DNA of 64,000 nucleotides from Paenibacillus sp. V4I3 (GCF_030817215.1 NZ_JAUSZA010000001.1:4438501-4502500); one strand, 5' to 3'. Positions 15,571 to 25,446 are shown, counted from the stretch's first letter. Numbers and translations are program-made. Notes: a model not told the origin generated them from the letters alone.

Positions 15571-16365
15571 ATGAACGCACATGAAATTGATTATCGTATT
15601 TTAGGAAATGAAATGCAGTACGTAGAAATCGAGTTGGATCCGGGAGAAAGTGTCGTAGCTGAAGCTGGAAGTATGATGATGATGGATCAAAACATCCAGA
15701 TGGAGACTGTCTTTGGAGACGGTAGCAGTGATAATAAAGGGTTCATGGGCAAACTGCTTGGAGCTGGTAAACGATTATTAACGGGTGAAAGCTTATTCAT
15801 GACTGTTTTTACGAATCACAGCTCGCACGGGAAAGAACAGGTTAATTTTGCTGCACCGTATCCTGGGAAAATCATAGCGATGGATTTACAAGAACTTGGT
15901 GGAAAGCTAGTTTGTCAAAAAGATTCTTTCCTTTGCGCAGCGAAAGGTGTTTCGGTAGGTATTGCTTTTCAGCGTAAGCTAGGGGCTGGTTTCTTTGGTG
16001 GTGAGGGCTTTATCCTGCAGAAGATTGAAGGCGATGGTTTGGCTTTTGTGCATGCGGGTGGCTCCATCTGTGAACGCGTCCTTCGTCCAGGAGAAGTAAT
16101 TCGCGTGGATACAGGTTGTCTCGTGGCTATGACACAAGAAGTAGATTACGACATTGAGATGGTCAAAGGCGTTAAAACTGCGTTATTCGGCGGCGAAGGC
16201 TTATTCTTCGCTACGTTACGCGGACCTGGGCGCGTCTGGATCCAATCCTTGCCGTTCAGCAGGCTGGCGGACCGTATGGCTTCAGCATCAAGAGCGGGAG
16301 GAAGGAAAGAAGAGGGAAGCATCCTAGGCGGTCTTGGTAATTTGCTTGATGGAGACGGAAGATAA
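15571..16365 (+). CDS. TIGR00266/AIM24 family protein
   Basis: The 264-residue protein is made of beta strands with the AIM24 signature: [20 protein letters not shown] near the N-terminus, [27 protein letters not shown] and [20 protein letters not shown]. The C-terminal tail is Gly/Arg-rich and probably disordered. The family is widespread, with a related protein in mitochondrial membrane organisation; the bacterial role is not established. The ATG follows AGGAGGTAAG. Confidence 0.9.
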   Translation: MNAHEIDYRILGNEMQYVEIELDPGESVVAEAGSMMMMDQNIQMETVFGDGSSDNKGFMGKLLGAGKRLLTGESLFMTVFTNHSSHGKEQVNFAAPYPGKIIAMDLQELGGKLVCQKDSFLCAAKGVSVGIAFQRKLGAGFFGGEGFILQKIEGDGLAFVHAGGSICERVLRPGEVIRVDTGCLVAMTQEVDYDIEMVKGVKTALFGGEGLFFATLRGPGRVWIQSLPFSRLADRMASASRAGGRKEEGSILGGLGNLLDGDGR

Positions 16366-16390
16366 GGATCGCACAAACGACGTTTAACAA

Positions 16391-16436
16391 AAAAAGAAAG
16401 CCCGGAAGCGAATTCGCATTCGCACCGGGCTTTTCC
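16391..16436. terminator. Bidirectional intrinsic terminator
   Basis: AAAAAGAAAGCCCGG pairs with CCGGGCTTTT around a loop that contains its own palindrome GCGAATTCGC. It separates the convergent AIM24 and sbp genes. Confidence 0.9.
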
Positions 16437-16443
16437 TATGTTC

Positions 16444-17547
16444 TTATTTGGTTCCACCTTCTGCAAGGATGGTTTCCCAGATTGCGCCTTTGCCATAAAG
16501 CTCTTTGTTCACTTTATCCCAACCGCCGAGGTATTCAATGTTGAATAAGCCGGCAGGCGTAGTATAGTTTTTCTCGTATTGCTTAGCAACCTCAGGAAGA
16601 ACGGAACGGAAGCCTTTTTCTGCGAATACTTTTTGTGCTTCAGGTGTATATAAGAAGTCTAGGAAGGCTTGCGCTACTTCACGATTACCATGTTTATCTA
16701 CGTATTTATCAATAAGGGCAACTGGATTCTCGATTGATGTTGTGTATTGTGGGATGATTTCAACATACTTTTTACCGGATTGGATACGAGCCAGAAGCTC
16801 ATTTTCATAAGTTACGATCGCATCACCAACACCTTTATCGAAGGTAGTAAGGGAATCTGCTCCACTTTTATCTAATACTTTTATGTTTTTGTATACTTTA
16901 CTCACGAGATCTTTTGCTGCAGCTGGGTCTTTTTTGCCTGCAGCTTCGGAAGCTTTCAAGCCTGCGCCGTAGATGGCATTAATATCCCATTTGGCACCGC
17001 CGGAAGTGCTCGGATTAGGAATCAGAACTTCAACACCCGGTTTCGTCAAATCAGCCCAGTCTTTAATTCCTTTAGGATTGCCTTCACGAACACCAATTGC
17101 CGCAATCGAAGCTGTGATATTACCTTTGTAAGGATTGTTTTTCCAATCGTGCGTAATTAAACCCTTCTCAGCAATCTTTTGAATATCACCTTCCAAAGAC
17201 AGTGGAGCGATGTCAGCTTCAAAACCTTGGATAATGGCAGTAGCTTGCGCACCAGAAGCCACATAGGATTCTTGGAATTCAACAGTTTGACCTGTCTTCT
17301 TTTTCCATTGATCTTTAAATTTTGGAATAATGTGATCGAAGGATTCTTTGACGACCGAGTAGGCTCCAAGTGTAATCGTCACTTTGCCTCCTTCAGTCTT
17401 TGGAGAAGCGCTTGCCGCGGTTGTTGCAGCAGCTGTTGATGCCGCAGGTGTACTTGCGGATTTCGTGCCAGTACCGCAAGCTGTAAGTGCGATACTTGCT
17501 GTGAAAAGTGTTGCTGTGATTAAGCCAAGCGCTTTGAAATTTTTCAT
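16444..17547 (-). CDS. sbp: Sulfate ABC transporter, substrate-binding lipoprotein
   Basis: The 367-residue protein has a lipoprotein signal peptide with lipobox LTAC near residue 22 and an Ala/Ser/Thr linker. The mature part matches periplasmic sulfate-binding proteins: ITLGAYSVVKESFDHIIPKF, AIIQGFEADIAPLSLEGDI, LIPNPSTSGGAKWDI and GDAIVTYENELL. It binds sulfate or thiosulfate for import. The start at 17547 follows GGGGAGTT. It is the last gene of a leftward cysT-cysW-cysA-sbp unit. Confidence 0.94.
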   Translation of the reverse strand: MKNFKALGLITATLFTASIALTACGTGTKSASTPAASTAAATTAASASPKTEGGKVTITLGAYSVVKESFDHIIPKFKDQWKKKTGQTVEFQESYVASGAQATAIIQGFEADIAPLSLEGDIQKIAEKGLITHDWKNNPYKGNITASIAAIGVREGNPKGIKDWADLTKPGVEVLIPNPSTSGGAKWDINAIYGAGLKASEAAGKKDPAAAKDLVSKVYKNIKVLDKSGADSLTTFDKGVGDAIVTYENELLARIQSGKKYVEIIPQYTTSIENPVALIDKYVDKHGNREVAQAFLDFLYTPEAQKVFAEKGFRSVLPEVAKQYEKNYTTPAGLFNIEYLGGWDKVNKELYGKGAIWETILAEGGTK

Positions 17548-17581
17548 GGTTACAACTCCCCTTCTAATGTATACACAATTT

Positions 17582-18667
17582 TTATATAAAAACAGGCAGC
17601 GGATCTTGTTTAGCCTGATTCTCAATCAACTTATTGTCCGTTTTCGTAAACACGGAGATGTGATGGATGAGGATATTTACTTCATCTCCTGGTTGGTAAA
17701 TCTTTTCCTTCACAGACTGGTAAGCAAATAACTTGATAGCCCCTGTATCAATTTCCAAATACCAGGAATCCCCACGGAAATGAGCATGTGTTACTTTCCC
17801 TTTTTCCCCAGCTGTAGCGAGATGAGAAACATCACGGTTGCGAACTTCAATGGATTCTGGTCGAATCATCACGTTAACGTCTGGAAGCCATTGACCATCC
17901 TTCTGTAACTCTTCTAAGTAAGGAAACCCGATTAGTGGGGTATATTGCGAAATGATGTTGGATTCTCCAATAAACGAGGCCACAAAAGAGGAAGCAGGCT
18001 TCGTGTAAATCTCCCAAGGACTTCCTTGCTGCTCAATTTTTCCGCCTTGAACAAGAATGATTTCGTCCGCAACCTCGATGGCTTCATCTTGATCATGAGT
18101 GACGAATAGGGTTGTTACTTTAAACTCATCGATGAGGTTTCTGAGCCAAACACGCAGCTCTTTACGAATTTTAGCATCAATGGCTGCAAAAGGTTCATCA
18201 AGCAAGAGCAGTTGAGGTTCGGGTGCTAATGCTCTTGCGAAGGCAACCCGTTGGCGTTGACCGCCAGAGAGCTGATGCGGGTACTTACGCTCACTACCGG
18301 CAAGCCCCATCAAACCTAGAAGGTAAGTAACCCGATCTTGAATGAAATCCTTTGGCTTTTTCAGAACCTTTAAGCCATAAGCTACATTTTCAAACACGGT
18401 CATATGCTTAAAAAGGGCATAGCTTTGAAACACGAAGCCAATTCCTCTTTCTTGAACCGGAAGATGAGTTGCTAGTTTCCCGTCGAAGTAAATATCGCCA
18501 GAAGTTGGGCTTTCTAATCCCGACAACATTCGAAGAATGGACGTTTTACCACCTCCGCTTGGTCCGATCAAACCTACCAGATGACCTTTTGTAATGCTGA
18601 AATTAACGTCCTTGATGGCATGAAACTGCCCGAAATGTTTATTTAGGTTTTTGACTTCGATATGCAT
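17582..18667 (-). CDS. cysA: Sulfate/thiosulfate ABC transporter ATPase
   Basis: The 361-residue ATPase has Walker A GPSGGGKT (~35), Q-loop FVFQSYALFKHMT, signature LSGGQRQR, Walker B LLLLDEPFAAID and switch VTHDQDEA. A C-terminal regulatory TOBE-like domain (from about 240) includes VMIRPESIEV, typical of CysA. It energises import by CysT/CysW. The start at 18667 (MHIEVKNLNKHFGQ) follows a GGAGCCTC site. It lies 14 bases after cysW and 34 bases before sbp. Confidence 0.93.
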   Translation of the reverse strand: MHIEVKNLNKHFGQFHAIKDVNFSITKGHLVGLIGPSGGGKTSILRMLSGLESPTSGDIYFDGKLATHLPVQERGIGFVFQSYALFKHMTVFENVAYGLKVLKKPKDFIQDRVTYLLGLMGLAGSERKYPHQLSGGQRQRVAFARALAPEPQLLLLDEPFAAIDAKIRKELRVWLRNLIDEFKVTTLFVTHDQDEAIEVADEIILVQGGKIEQQGSPWEIYTKPASSFVASFIGESNIISQYTPLIGFPYLEELQKDGQWLPDVNVMIRPESIEVRNRDVSHLATAGEKGKVTHAHFRGDSWYLEIDTGAIKLFAYQSVKEKIYQPGDEVNILIHHISVFTKTDNKLIENQAKQDPLPVFI

Positions 18668-18681
18668 GCTGAGGCTCCTCC

Positions 18682-19488
18682 TTAATGGCTTCTCAATTTT
18701 TCGCTTCTTCTTTTCAACCACTCAAGTGCTAATAATATAGAAATCGATACGAGACCTAGGACGAAAGCAACGCTGTTCGCTGCCACGAGGTGGAATTGTT
18801 CGGCATCTTGATAAACAAGGGTTGTAGCTGTTTGCGTTTGATTAATGATATTGCCGGATACGACTAGGATTGATCCAAACTCACCAAGTGCTCTTGCGAT
18901 CGTTAGGATGAGACCGTATAGCACGCCCCAACGAATACCTGGCCATGTAATTTGAATGAATGTACGCCAGGCGCCAGCCCCTAAAGTAGCAGAAGCTTCT
19001 TCTGACTGTGTACCAATCTCTTCAAGTAAAGGCACCACTTCACGTACCATCAAAGGGAACGTAATGAACATCGTTGCTAAGACCATACCGGGTACAGCAT
19101 AGACAATTTTCATATTATGATCTTCCATGAAGGTGCCAAACGCTGTATTTGGACCAAAAATCAAAATAACCATTAGACCAACAATAATAGGAGATACCGC
19201 AAATGGTAGATCAATAAGTGCATTGATAACAGGTTTCAACCAGCGAGAGATCCAAGAACCTCTGACAATTTCTAAGGAAACATAAATGCCGACTATGGCA
19301 TTAAGAATGGTTACAATCACTACGATAATTAAAGAAATTTTCATGGCATGCAAGGCTTCAGGTCGTACAAGAGCGTCGAAAAAAGCTTGCGGACCTTCTT
19401 CAAAAGCACCAAAGGTAATACCAAGAAAAGGTAACATAATAAGTAAGAAAATAACGAGAAACGAAATACTGATCAATACTTTTCTCAT
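18682..19488 (-). CDS. cysW: Sulfate ABC transporter permease CysW
   Basis: The 268-residue permease has about six membrane helices and the EAA loop EEASATLGAGAWRTFIQITWP followed by the GEFGSILVVSGN segment found in sulfate permeases. It forms the channel with CysT. Its start overlaps the cysT stop by 4 bases (ATGA), so translation is coupled. Confidence 0.93.
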   Translation of the reverse strand: MRKVLISISFLVIFLLIMLPFLGITFGAFEEGPQAFFDALVRPEALHAMKISLIIVVIVTILNAIVGIYVSLEIVRGSWISRWLKPVINALIDLPFAVSPIIVGLMVILIFGPNTAFGTFMEDHNMKIVYAVPGMVLATMFITFPLMVREVVPLLEEIGTQSEEASATLGAGAWRTFIQITWPGIRWGVLYGLILTIARALGEFGSILVVSGNIINQTQTATTLVYQDAEQFHLVAANSVAFVLGLVSISILLALEWLKRRSEKLRSH

Positions 19489-20291
19489 GCTAGGCGCCCC
19501 TTTCCACGTGTCAGTACATTGATGATCCAGAGAATAAGGACGGACAATGTAAGGAGCACGAGAGAGATAGCTGCTGCGCCTTCAGGATTAAAGTTCTGTG
19601 TTTCACCATATATATAGACCGACGCCACCATCGTTTTACCGGGCAAATTGCCTGATATAAGGGAGATGGCTCCAAATTCGGCAAGTGATCGAGAAAAGGC
19701 GAGCATGCTGCCGGCAATGATACCTGGGAAGATGGCTGGGAAAACGATTCTACAGAAAGTGTAAAATCTACCCGCGCCAAGCGTAAAGCTGGCTTGTTCT
19801 TCGGCTGGATCGATTTGTTCAAGCAAGGGTTGAACCGTTCGAATAACAAAAGGAAAGGTAACAAATACAAGGCCGATCACGATAGCAGTTTGATTATAAA
19901 GCAGCTTAATTCCCAAATGGTCGAGCCAGACACCTAGTGGACTTGAAGGTCCTAATAGGGTTAGGAACATTAAACCAGCTACTGAAGTCGGAAGCGAGAA
20001 GGGAAGATCAACCATGCTGTTTAAAATGCTTTTGCCGCGGAAGGTATAGCGGACGAGGACATATGCAATGATGGTACCTACAATCGCTTGAATGACGGTT
20101 GAGACAACGCTGAGCTTAATAGTTAGCAGAATGGACTTCCAGGCTAAAGGTCCTGTAACCTCTTTCCAAAATGGATCCCATCCTAAGGAAAATCCTTTCA
20201 AATAGATGGAACCTATTGGGATGACAAGAAGTACAATCAAATAGCCAATAAGCACAGATCGAACCGTAGCTTTAAACACTTTATTCCCCAC
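19485..20291 (-). CDS. cysT: Sulfate ABC transporter permease CysT
   Basis: The permease has about six membrane helices, the EAA loop EEQASFTLGAGRFYTF and AEFGAISLISGNLPGKT, both typical of CysT (CysU). It pairs with CysW. The preferred start is a GTG at 20291 preceded by AGGTGGT. An ATG at 20318 is in frame but lies upstream of that site. It is the first gene of the sulfate unit, 54 bases from a strong promoter. Confidence 0.92.
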   Translation of the reverse strand: MGNKVFKATVRSVLIGYLIVLLVIPIGSIYLKGFSLGWDPFWKEVTGPLAWKSILLTIKLSVVSTVIQAIVGTIIAYVLVRYTFRGKSILNSMVDLPFSLPTSVAGLMFLTLLGPSSPLGVWLDHLGIKLLYNQTAIVIGLVFVTFPFVIRTVQPLLEQIDPAEEQASFTLGAGRFYTFCRIVFPAIFPGIIAGSMLAFSRSLAEFGAISLISGNLPGKTMVASVYIYGETQNFNPEGAAAISLVLLTLSVLILWIINVLTRGKGRLA

Positions 20292-20344
20292 ATTACACCA
20301 CCTAATTTTATTAATCATAGTTATTTACTCGGAATAATAAATTG

Positions 20345-20374
20345 ACTATACCAACGATCGTTCTAATTTGTCAA
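20345..20374 (-). promoter_or_regulatory. Promoter of the sulfate-import operon, with a palindrome in the spacer
   Basis: Read on the minus strand: TTGACA, an 18-base spacer and TATAGT. The spacer contains the perfect palindrome AACGATCGTT (20353-20362), a possible repressor site between the two boxes. Confidence 0.8.
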
Positions 20375-20600
20375 TACGCCTAACCTCATTTTTTATGCAA
20401 GAAAGATGAAATTTTTTTTAGTTAAATACATTCACAACAGATATTGCTTGATTTGCAAGACTATAATACGACTTTAGCACATGATTTTCCGATGTTAAAA
20501 GACTAGCTTATTAATGAAGGAATATTTCAGAATGAATAATCGTTGTCTGAAAGCAACCTATTTCTTAATGGAATAGTCTTTTAGTATGCAGAAAAAGTCA

Positions 20601-20629
20601 TTGACGCAGTCTAAAACTGGTGATAGTAT
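20601..20629 (+). promoter_or_regulatory. Promoter of the sulfonate-import operon
   Basis: TTGACG (20601-20606), a 17-base spacer and TAGTAT (20624-20629). It implies a 5' leader of about 160 bases before the first gene at 20798. Confidence 0.6.
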
Positions 20630-20702
20630 AGTAAACATATTAAAACCAAGTAAACAGGTATGAATTATAAAATTAAATAAAAGAGTCGACCAGATGAGTG
20701 GA

Positions 20703-20758
20703 GACTCCCATTCTTGCTTCGTATTTTGAGGCATGAATCGGGAGTCATTTCCGTTTTC
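20703..20758 (+). promoter_or_regulatory. Stem-loop in the sulfonate operon leader
   Basis: GACTCCC-ATTC pairs with GAAT-C-GGGAGTC (one bulged C), followed by ATTTCCGTTTTCT. It resembles a weak terminator about 40 bases before the first gene. An upstream GAGTC (20683-20687) could pair with the 5' arm and compete. No known riboswitch consensus is visible. The rest of the 480-base divergent gap holds only the two promoters. Confidence 0.45.
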
Positions 20759-20797
20759 TAACGCCACTTTACTTTATGAGAAGAAAGAGGGATTCGC

Positions 20798-21589
20798 ATG
20801 GTAGCTAATCGCACTTCATCATTAACTGAATCTAAGTTTTGGCAGCCTTGGGTCATACCGATCCTCATTTTGTTTCTCTGGCAAGTTCTTGGATTATCCG
20901 GGTGGTTATCTGAGCGCATTCTGCCTACGCCTTGGGAGGTTTTAATTGCCTTATACGGTGTAATTAAGGATGGATCTATTTTTGAATACGTAGCAGTGAG
21001 CACGAAGCGGGCTTTTCTTGGGTTCCTGATTGGCGGGAGCATTGCATTCGTCATTGGTTTGCTAAATGGGGTATTCCCAATAGCCGAACGATATATTGAT
21101 TCTTCTGTCCAAATGGTTCGTACCATTCCCCACCTAGCGATGATTCCTCTTGTTATTATGTGGTTTGGTATCGGTGAGACATCAAAGCTGTTCCTCGTTT
21201 CATTGGGAGTTGCTTTCCCCATATACCTTAATACGTTTCACGGGATTCGATCCGTCGATCCAGGTTTAGTAGAAATGGGTAAAGTGTACGGCCTTAAAGG
21301 ATTCGCGTTATTTGCGAAAGTGATTTTACCAGGGGCATTAGCGAACATTTTACTTGGCATCCGATTTTCTTTAGGCATCATGTGGCTTAGTTTAATTGTA
21401 GCCGAAACGATTGCTGCGGATTCCGGAATTGGGTATATGGCAACGCATGCCAGAGAGTTTATGCAAATGGATGTTGTCGTGTTATGTGTGATCTTGTACG
21501 CCTTATTGGGGAAATTATCTGATTTAATTGCAAAGTATTTTGAAAATCGTTGGCTGAAATGGCATCACAACTACTTGAATAAAGCATAG
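20798..21589 (+). CDS. ABC transporter permease, sulfonate/nitrate/taurine type (SsuC-like)
   Basis: The 263-residue permease has about six membrane helices. Family motifs are the N-terminal [12 protein letters not shown] and the coupling loop [19 protein letters not shown] followed by [10 protein letters not shown]. It forms the channel for an oxyanion or organosulfonate. It is first of a compact run: permease, ATPase, flavoprotein, ferredoxin, binding protein. The context beside a sulfate importer argues for a sulfur compound. Confidence 0.9.
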   Translation: MVANRTSSLTESKFWQPWVIPILILFLWQVLGLSGWLSERILPTPWEVLIALYGVIKDGSIFEYVAVSTKRAFLGFLIGGSIAFVIGLLNGVFPIAERYIDSSVQMVRTIPHLAMIPLVIMWFGIGETSKLFLVSLGVAFPIYLNTFHGIRSVDPGLVEMGKVYGLKGFALFAKVILPGALANILLGIRFSLGIMWLSLIVAETIAADSGIGYMATHAREFMQMDVVVLCVILYALLGKLSDLIAKYFENRWLKWHHNYLNKA

Positions 21590-21605
21590 AGAAGGAGGAA
21601 AAGTC

Positions 21606-22376
21606 ATGAGCATTAAAAGCGGAGGCACTCAGCTGCACATCCGGAATGTAAACAAAGCATTTGGTCAAACACATGTGTTATCTGGAATTGATTTATCGAT
21701 TAAACAGGGAGAATTTGTAGCAATAGTGGGTCGCAGTGGTTGTGGAAAAAGTACATTGCTTCGTTTAATTGCAGGACTCGATGAAGCTTCAAGCGGTGCC
21801 ATCTTATTAGATGCTCAGGCGATCAATGGTATTCACGAAGATACGAGGGTACTGTTTCAGGAGCACCGTCTGCTGCCGTGGAAAAAGAATATCGATAACG
21901 TGCGGATCGGCGTTAAATCCGGCGACAAAGAAGTCGCGTTTAAAGCACTCCAGCAAGTTGGGCTTGAACATAAGCGAGATGATTGGCCTGCTGTTCTCTC
22001 CGGTGGTCAAAGGCAGCGAGTTGCTTTGGCAAGAGCGCTGGCCGGTAATCCGCGTCTGCTGCTTTTAGATGAACCGTTAGGTGCTTTGGATGCTTTAACT
22101 CGGATTGAAATGCAGCAGCTTATTGAGCAGCTATGGTTGGAGAAGCAATTCACGGTCCTGTTGGTCACGCATGATGTTAGTGAAGCTGTAGCGTTAGCTG
22201 ACAGGGTCATCATTATCGAAGATGGGAAAATTGGGCTGGATTTAAAGATCTCACTTTCTCGACCTAGAGAACATGATAGTGGATTTGCTTACTATGAGAA
22301 GACCATTTTGGATAGGCTTCTTGTGAAGCAATCGTATGAGCAGGTAAGAATTGCGGCAGATGCATTCTCGATTTAA
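21606..22376 (+). CDS. ABC transporter ATPase, sulfonate type (SsuB-like)
   Basis: The 256-residue ATPase has Walker [10 protein letters not shown] (~43), Q-loop [13 protein letters not shown] (typical of the nitrate/sulfonate/taurine group), signature LSGGQRQR, Walker [13 protein letters not shown] and switch VTHDVSEA. The ATG follows AGAAGGAGGAAAAG, 16 bases past the permease stop. It energises the neighbouring permease. Confidence 0.92.
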   Translation: MSIKSGGTQLHIRNVNKAFGQTHVLSGIDLSIKQGEFVAIVGRSGCGKSTLLRLIAGLDEASSGAILLDAQAINGIHEDTRVLFQEHRLLPWKKNIDNVRIGVKSGDKEVAFKALQQVGLEHKRDDWPAVLSGGQRQRVALARALAGNPRLLLLDEPLGALDALTRIEMQQLIEQLWLEKQFTVLLVTHDVSEAVALADRVIIIEDGKIGLDLKISLSRPREHDSGFAYYEKTILDRLLVKQSYEQVRIAADAFSI

Positions 22377-22411
22377 CGAAAAGAAGAACGAAATTAAAGG
22401 GGGACTTAGGA

Positions 22412-24022
22412 ATGACTCAATTTGATTTGCAGCTTCAAGCGGATGTACTAATTATTGGTGGAGGACCTTCTGGTGCATGGGCGGCCATAACAGCGGCGAA
22501 AGAAGGAGCGAAAGTCGTTCTGGTTGATAAAGGATATTGCGGAACAAGCGGTGCTACGGCACCATCTGGCACAGGCTTATGGTACGTGAATCCCAATGCG
22601 GATGAGCGTGAAGAAGCCATGAAGAGCAGGGAAGCGCTAGGCGGTTATTTAGCTGATCGCGGTTGGATGAAGAAAGTCCTAGACCAAACGTATACCAATA
22701 CGAATCAAATTGCTGCATGGGGATATCCATTCCCGCTCGATGAAACTGGAACTTCGCATCGGAAGAGCTTGCAAGGGCCTGAATACATGAAGTTGATGCG
22801 CAAGCAAGTGCAGAAAGCAGGAGTCCGCATCCTGGACCACAGCCCGGCGCTAGAACTTCTAGCTGATGAGCATGGTGTAGCAGGGGCAACTGGGGTAAAT
22901 AACCAAACGAAAGATACATGGCGTGTGGATGCGACCTCAGTCGTGATTGCAACGGGCGGATGTGCTTTCCTTAGTAAGGCTCTAGGGACGAATGTCTTGA
23001 CAGGTGATGGGTACTTGCTCGCAGCTGAAGCGGGAGCTAACTTATCAGGCATGGAATTCTCCACTGCGTATTCCTTAGCGCCGGCCTTTTCTCCTGTAAC
23101 GAAGTCTGCCTTCTACACGTGGGCAACATTTTACTATGAAGATGGCAGTGTAATAGAAGGCGCGGGCTCGCAAAAGGGGCGTTCAGTGATTGCTCGAACG
23201 CTGCTGACTCAGCAAGTTTTCGCCAGAATCGATAAGGCTGATGATATCATCAAAAAAGCGATGCGTCAGGCGCAGCCTAACTTCTTTCTATCATTCGATC
23301 GCCTGGGTATTGACCCGTTCACACAAAAGTTTCCTGTCACCCTGCGGTTTGAAGGGACGGTAAGAGGCACAGGCGGTATCCATATCATTGACGAAACGTG
23401 CGCGACGGAAGTGCCTGGTCTTTATGCAGCAGGAGATGCAGCGACAAGAGAGCTAATCTGCGGTGGATTTACCGGCGGTGGAAGTCACAACGCAGCTTGG
23501 GCTATGTCCTCAGGGTATTTCTCAGGTGAAGCATCGGCTAAATATGCGCTAAAACTGGGTGCTGGAGCTTCAAATAGGAAGGCTAAAGGATTGTCCGAGG
23601 CAACAGGTGTACCCAAACAAGCAACGACAAGATCAGATGCTCCTGATACGCAAGAAATTATCAAAGCAGTTCAAGCCGAAGTATTCCCGTATGACCGCAA
23701 TTGGTTTCGTACAGGTGAAGGCTTGCAAGATTCGCTGGGACGCTTGAATCATCTCTGGCAAGAGCTGAAGCAAGGCATTCAAGCAAGTGATGGGAATGTT
23801 GTTCGAGTCCGTGAAGCAGCTGCTATGACGGCAACAGCCAGATGGATGTACACCAGTGGTTTGGAACGAAAGGAAACGCGTGGTATGCATCGCCGGGAGG
23901 ATTTCCCTCGAGTTGATCAAGATCAGCAATATCGCATCATCAGCGGTGGTTTGGATACAACATGGGCTAAGCCTTTGATTGATCAATCCGTTTCATGCGT
24001 CAAAAAGGAGGCTGTTGTGTAA
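22412..24022 (+). CDS. FAD-dependent oxidoreductase, AsfA/AprA-like flavoprotein
   Basis: The 536-residue protein has an N-terminal FAD-binding motif (VLIIGGGPSGAWAAI, ~13-27, with VVLVDKG), the family segment IDETCATEVPGLYAAGDAA (~328) and GGGSHNAAWAMSSG (~355). It belongs to the succinate dehydrogenase/adenylylsulfate reductase flavoprotein superfamily. It is followed with a 1-base overlap by a two-cluster ferredoxin. This pairing inside an ABC sulfonate importer resembles the asfA-asfB couple needed for arylsulfonate desulfurisation in Pseudomonas. The substrate here is inferred, not shown. Confidence 0.85.
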   Translation: MTQFDLQLQADVLIIGGGPSGAWAAITAAKEGAKVVLVDKGYCGTSGATAPSGTGLWYVNPNADEREEAMKSREALGGYLADRGWMKKVLDQTYTNTNQIAAWGYPFPLDETGTSHRKSLQGPEYMKLMRKQVQKAGVRILDHSPALELLADEHGVAGATGVNNQTKDTWRVDATSVVIATGGCAFLSKALGTNVLTGDGYLLAAEAGANLSGMEFSTAYSLAPAFSPVTKSAFYTWATFYYEDGSVIEGAGSQKGRSVIARTLLTQQVFARIDKADDIIKKAMRQAQPNFFLSFDRLGIDPFTQKFPVTLRFEGTVRGTGGIHIIDETCATEVPGLYAAGDAATRELICGGFTGGGSHNAAWAMSSGYFSGEASAKYALKLGAGASNRKAKGLSEATGVPKQATTRSDAPDTQEIIKAVQAEVFPYDRNWFRTGEGLQDSLGRLNHLWQELKQGIQASDGNVVRVREAAAMTATARWMYTSGLERKETRGMHRREDFPRVDQDQQYRIISGGLDTTWAKPLIDQSVSCVKKEAVV

Positions 24023-24360
24023 TGATTGAACTGCTCAGTAAGGATCGCTGCATTAGCTGCAATCAGTGTGTATCCGTATGCCCAACGAATGTATTCGAAT
24101 CCGTAGCGGGAGATATTCCGGTCATCGCCAGACAATCGGACTGCCAAAGCTGCTTCATGTGCGAGCTATACTGCCCAACGGATGCTCTTTACGTATCTCC
24201 GGTAGCGGAACAAACGATTGCAGTCGACGAAGGGGAGTTAGTTCAAGAAGGTTTATTAGGAAGCTACAAAGAGAACATAGGCTGGGGGAAAGGCAGAGAA
24301 TCGACAGCCTCCTCAGACGGTTCATATATCATCTTTCAACGTATGCGGGCATCGCATTAA
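24022..24360 (+). CDS. Two-[4Fe-4S] ferredoxin, AsfB/AprB-like
   Basis: The 112-residue protein has two CxxCxxCxxxCP motifs: CISCNQCVSVCP (~residues 11-22) and CQSCFMCELYCP (~44-55). The C-terminal half is a non-ferredoxin tail, like the tail of AprB that wraps the flavoprotein. The ATG overlaps the flavoprotein stop by one base (TAATG), indicating coupled translation and a stable complex. It probably delivers electrons to the flavoprotein. Confidence 0.9.
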   Translation: MIELLSKDRCISCNQCVSVCPTNVFESVAGDIPVIARQSDCQSCFMCELYCPTDALYVSPVAEQTIAVDEGELVQEGLLGSYKENIGWGKGRESTASSDGSYIIFQRMRASH

Positions 24361-24407
24361 TTCGTTCATTATCCATTTCACATAACTATCAGGGGGTCCA
24401 AAGACAT

Positions 24408-25430
24408 ATGACACAGAGATCATTGAAAGTGCTCAGTATTGCTCTTATTTTAACTTTATTTACAGTATTCTTAGCGGCTTGCGGTACAAAATCGACGAAA
24501 ACAACGGCTCCAGCAACCACCACTACGATAGCATCAGATGCAAAAATTACACTGCCTGAAACACTTCGTATCGGTTTTATTTCGGCGAATAATAATAAGA
24601 CCATCACAGGACCGGAAGGCTGGGCGCAATCCAAAGGTTACTTGGAAAGTGAACTCAAGAAATACGGCGTTAAGGAGTTCAAATATTTCAACTTCCCGAA
24701 TGGTCCTAACTTGAACGAGGCGATTACCGCGGGAACATTGGATGTTGGGATTTATGGGGATACTCCCGCAATTAATGGGAAAGCTGCAGGTCTGAAGACT
24801 CGTTTGATTAACCAAACGCAATTCAAGATGAATGCTTGGCTGGTAGCTAAAGCAGACGGTCCGAAGACGCTCTCTGAGCTCAAAGGTAAAAAGGTAGCTA
24901 CTTCCCAGGGCTCCTATATGAGCCGATATTTAACTAGCTTGCTTAAGGAGCAAGGGCTTGATAAAGATGTGAAGATCCTGCATTTATTACCTGCTGATGG
25001 CGAAGCTGCATTATCCCGCGGTGACATTGCAGCCTATGGCTATCCAACTGGATTCGGGCCTTTACTTCTGAAAAAAGGATATGTTGCCATTGATGAAGCG
25101 GCCAACCATCCGGTTCTACAAGGCTCAAGTCTAACCGTAGTTACGGAAGATTATTTGGCTAAGAACCCTCAATTTCCTAAACTCTGGAACGATCTTCGCA
25201 CGAAAGCAGTAAAGGAAATTCGTGAGAACAGTGAAGAGTTTTTCAAATTCTATGCGGAAGCATCCGGCTATCCAGTGGACGTTGTGAAAGCATCCTTCAA
25301 AATCGATCAGTGGCCCGTTGAATCAAGCACACCGGATGGGTTAAAGCTAATAGAAGAAACGAAGAAATTTCTTGTGGAGCAAGGATTAGCGAAGAAAGAT
25401 TTTGTTATAACGGACTGGTTAGTGAAATAG
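24408..25430 (+). CDS. ABC transporter substrate-binding lipoprotein, sulfonate/nitrate type (SsuA-like)
   Basis: The 340-residue protein has a lipoprotein signal with lipobox LAAC near residue 24 and a Thr/Ala linker. The mature domain follows the NMT1/SsuA pattern: LRIGFISANNN, EAITAGTLDVGIYGDTPAI, LKGKKVATSQGSY, and the C-terminal EEFFKFYAEASGYP. It captures the substrate for the adjacent permease and ATPase. The start at 24408 follows CAGGGGGTCC; longer in-frame starts overlap the ferredoxin gene. Confidence 0.9.
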   Translation: MTQRSLKVLSIALILTLFTVFLAACGTKSTKTTAPATTTTIASDAKITLPETLRIGFISANNNKTITGPEGWAQSKGYLESELKKYGVKEFKYFNFPNGPNLNEAITAGTLDVGIYGDTPAINGKAAGLKTRLINQTQFKMNAWLVAKADGPKTLSELKGKKVATSQGSYMSRYLTSLLKEQGLDKDVKILHLLPADGEAALSRGDIAAYGYPTGFGPLLLKKGYVAIDEAANHPVLQGSSLTVVTEDYLAKNPQFPKLWNDLRTKAVKEIRENSEEFFKFYAEASGYPVDVVKASFKIDQWPVESSTPDGLKLIEETKKFLVEQGLAKKDFVITDWLVK

Positions 25431-25446
25431 GATTGACCAAGGGGGG

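Noticed and set aside
20319..20797. S-box (SAM-I) riboswitch upstream of the sulfur operons
   Set aside because: The conserved S-box core and its GA-rich kink-turn sequence were not found on either strand; only promoters and one simple hairpin are visible.
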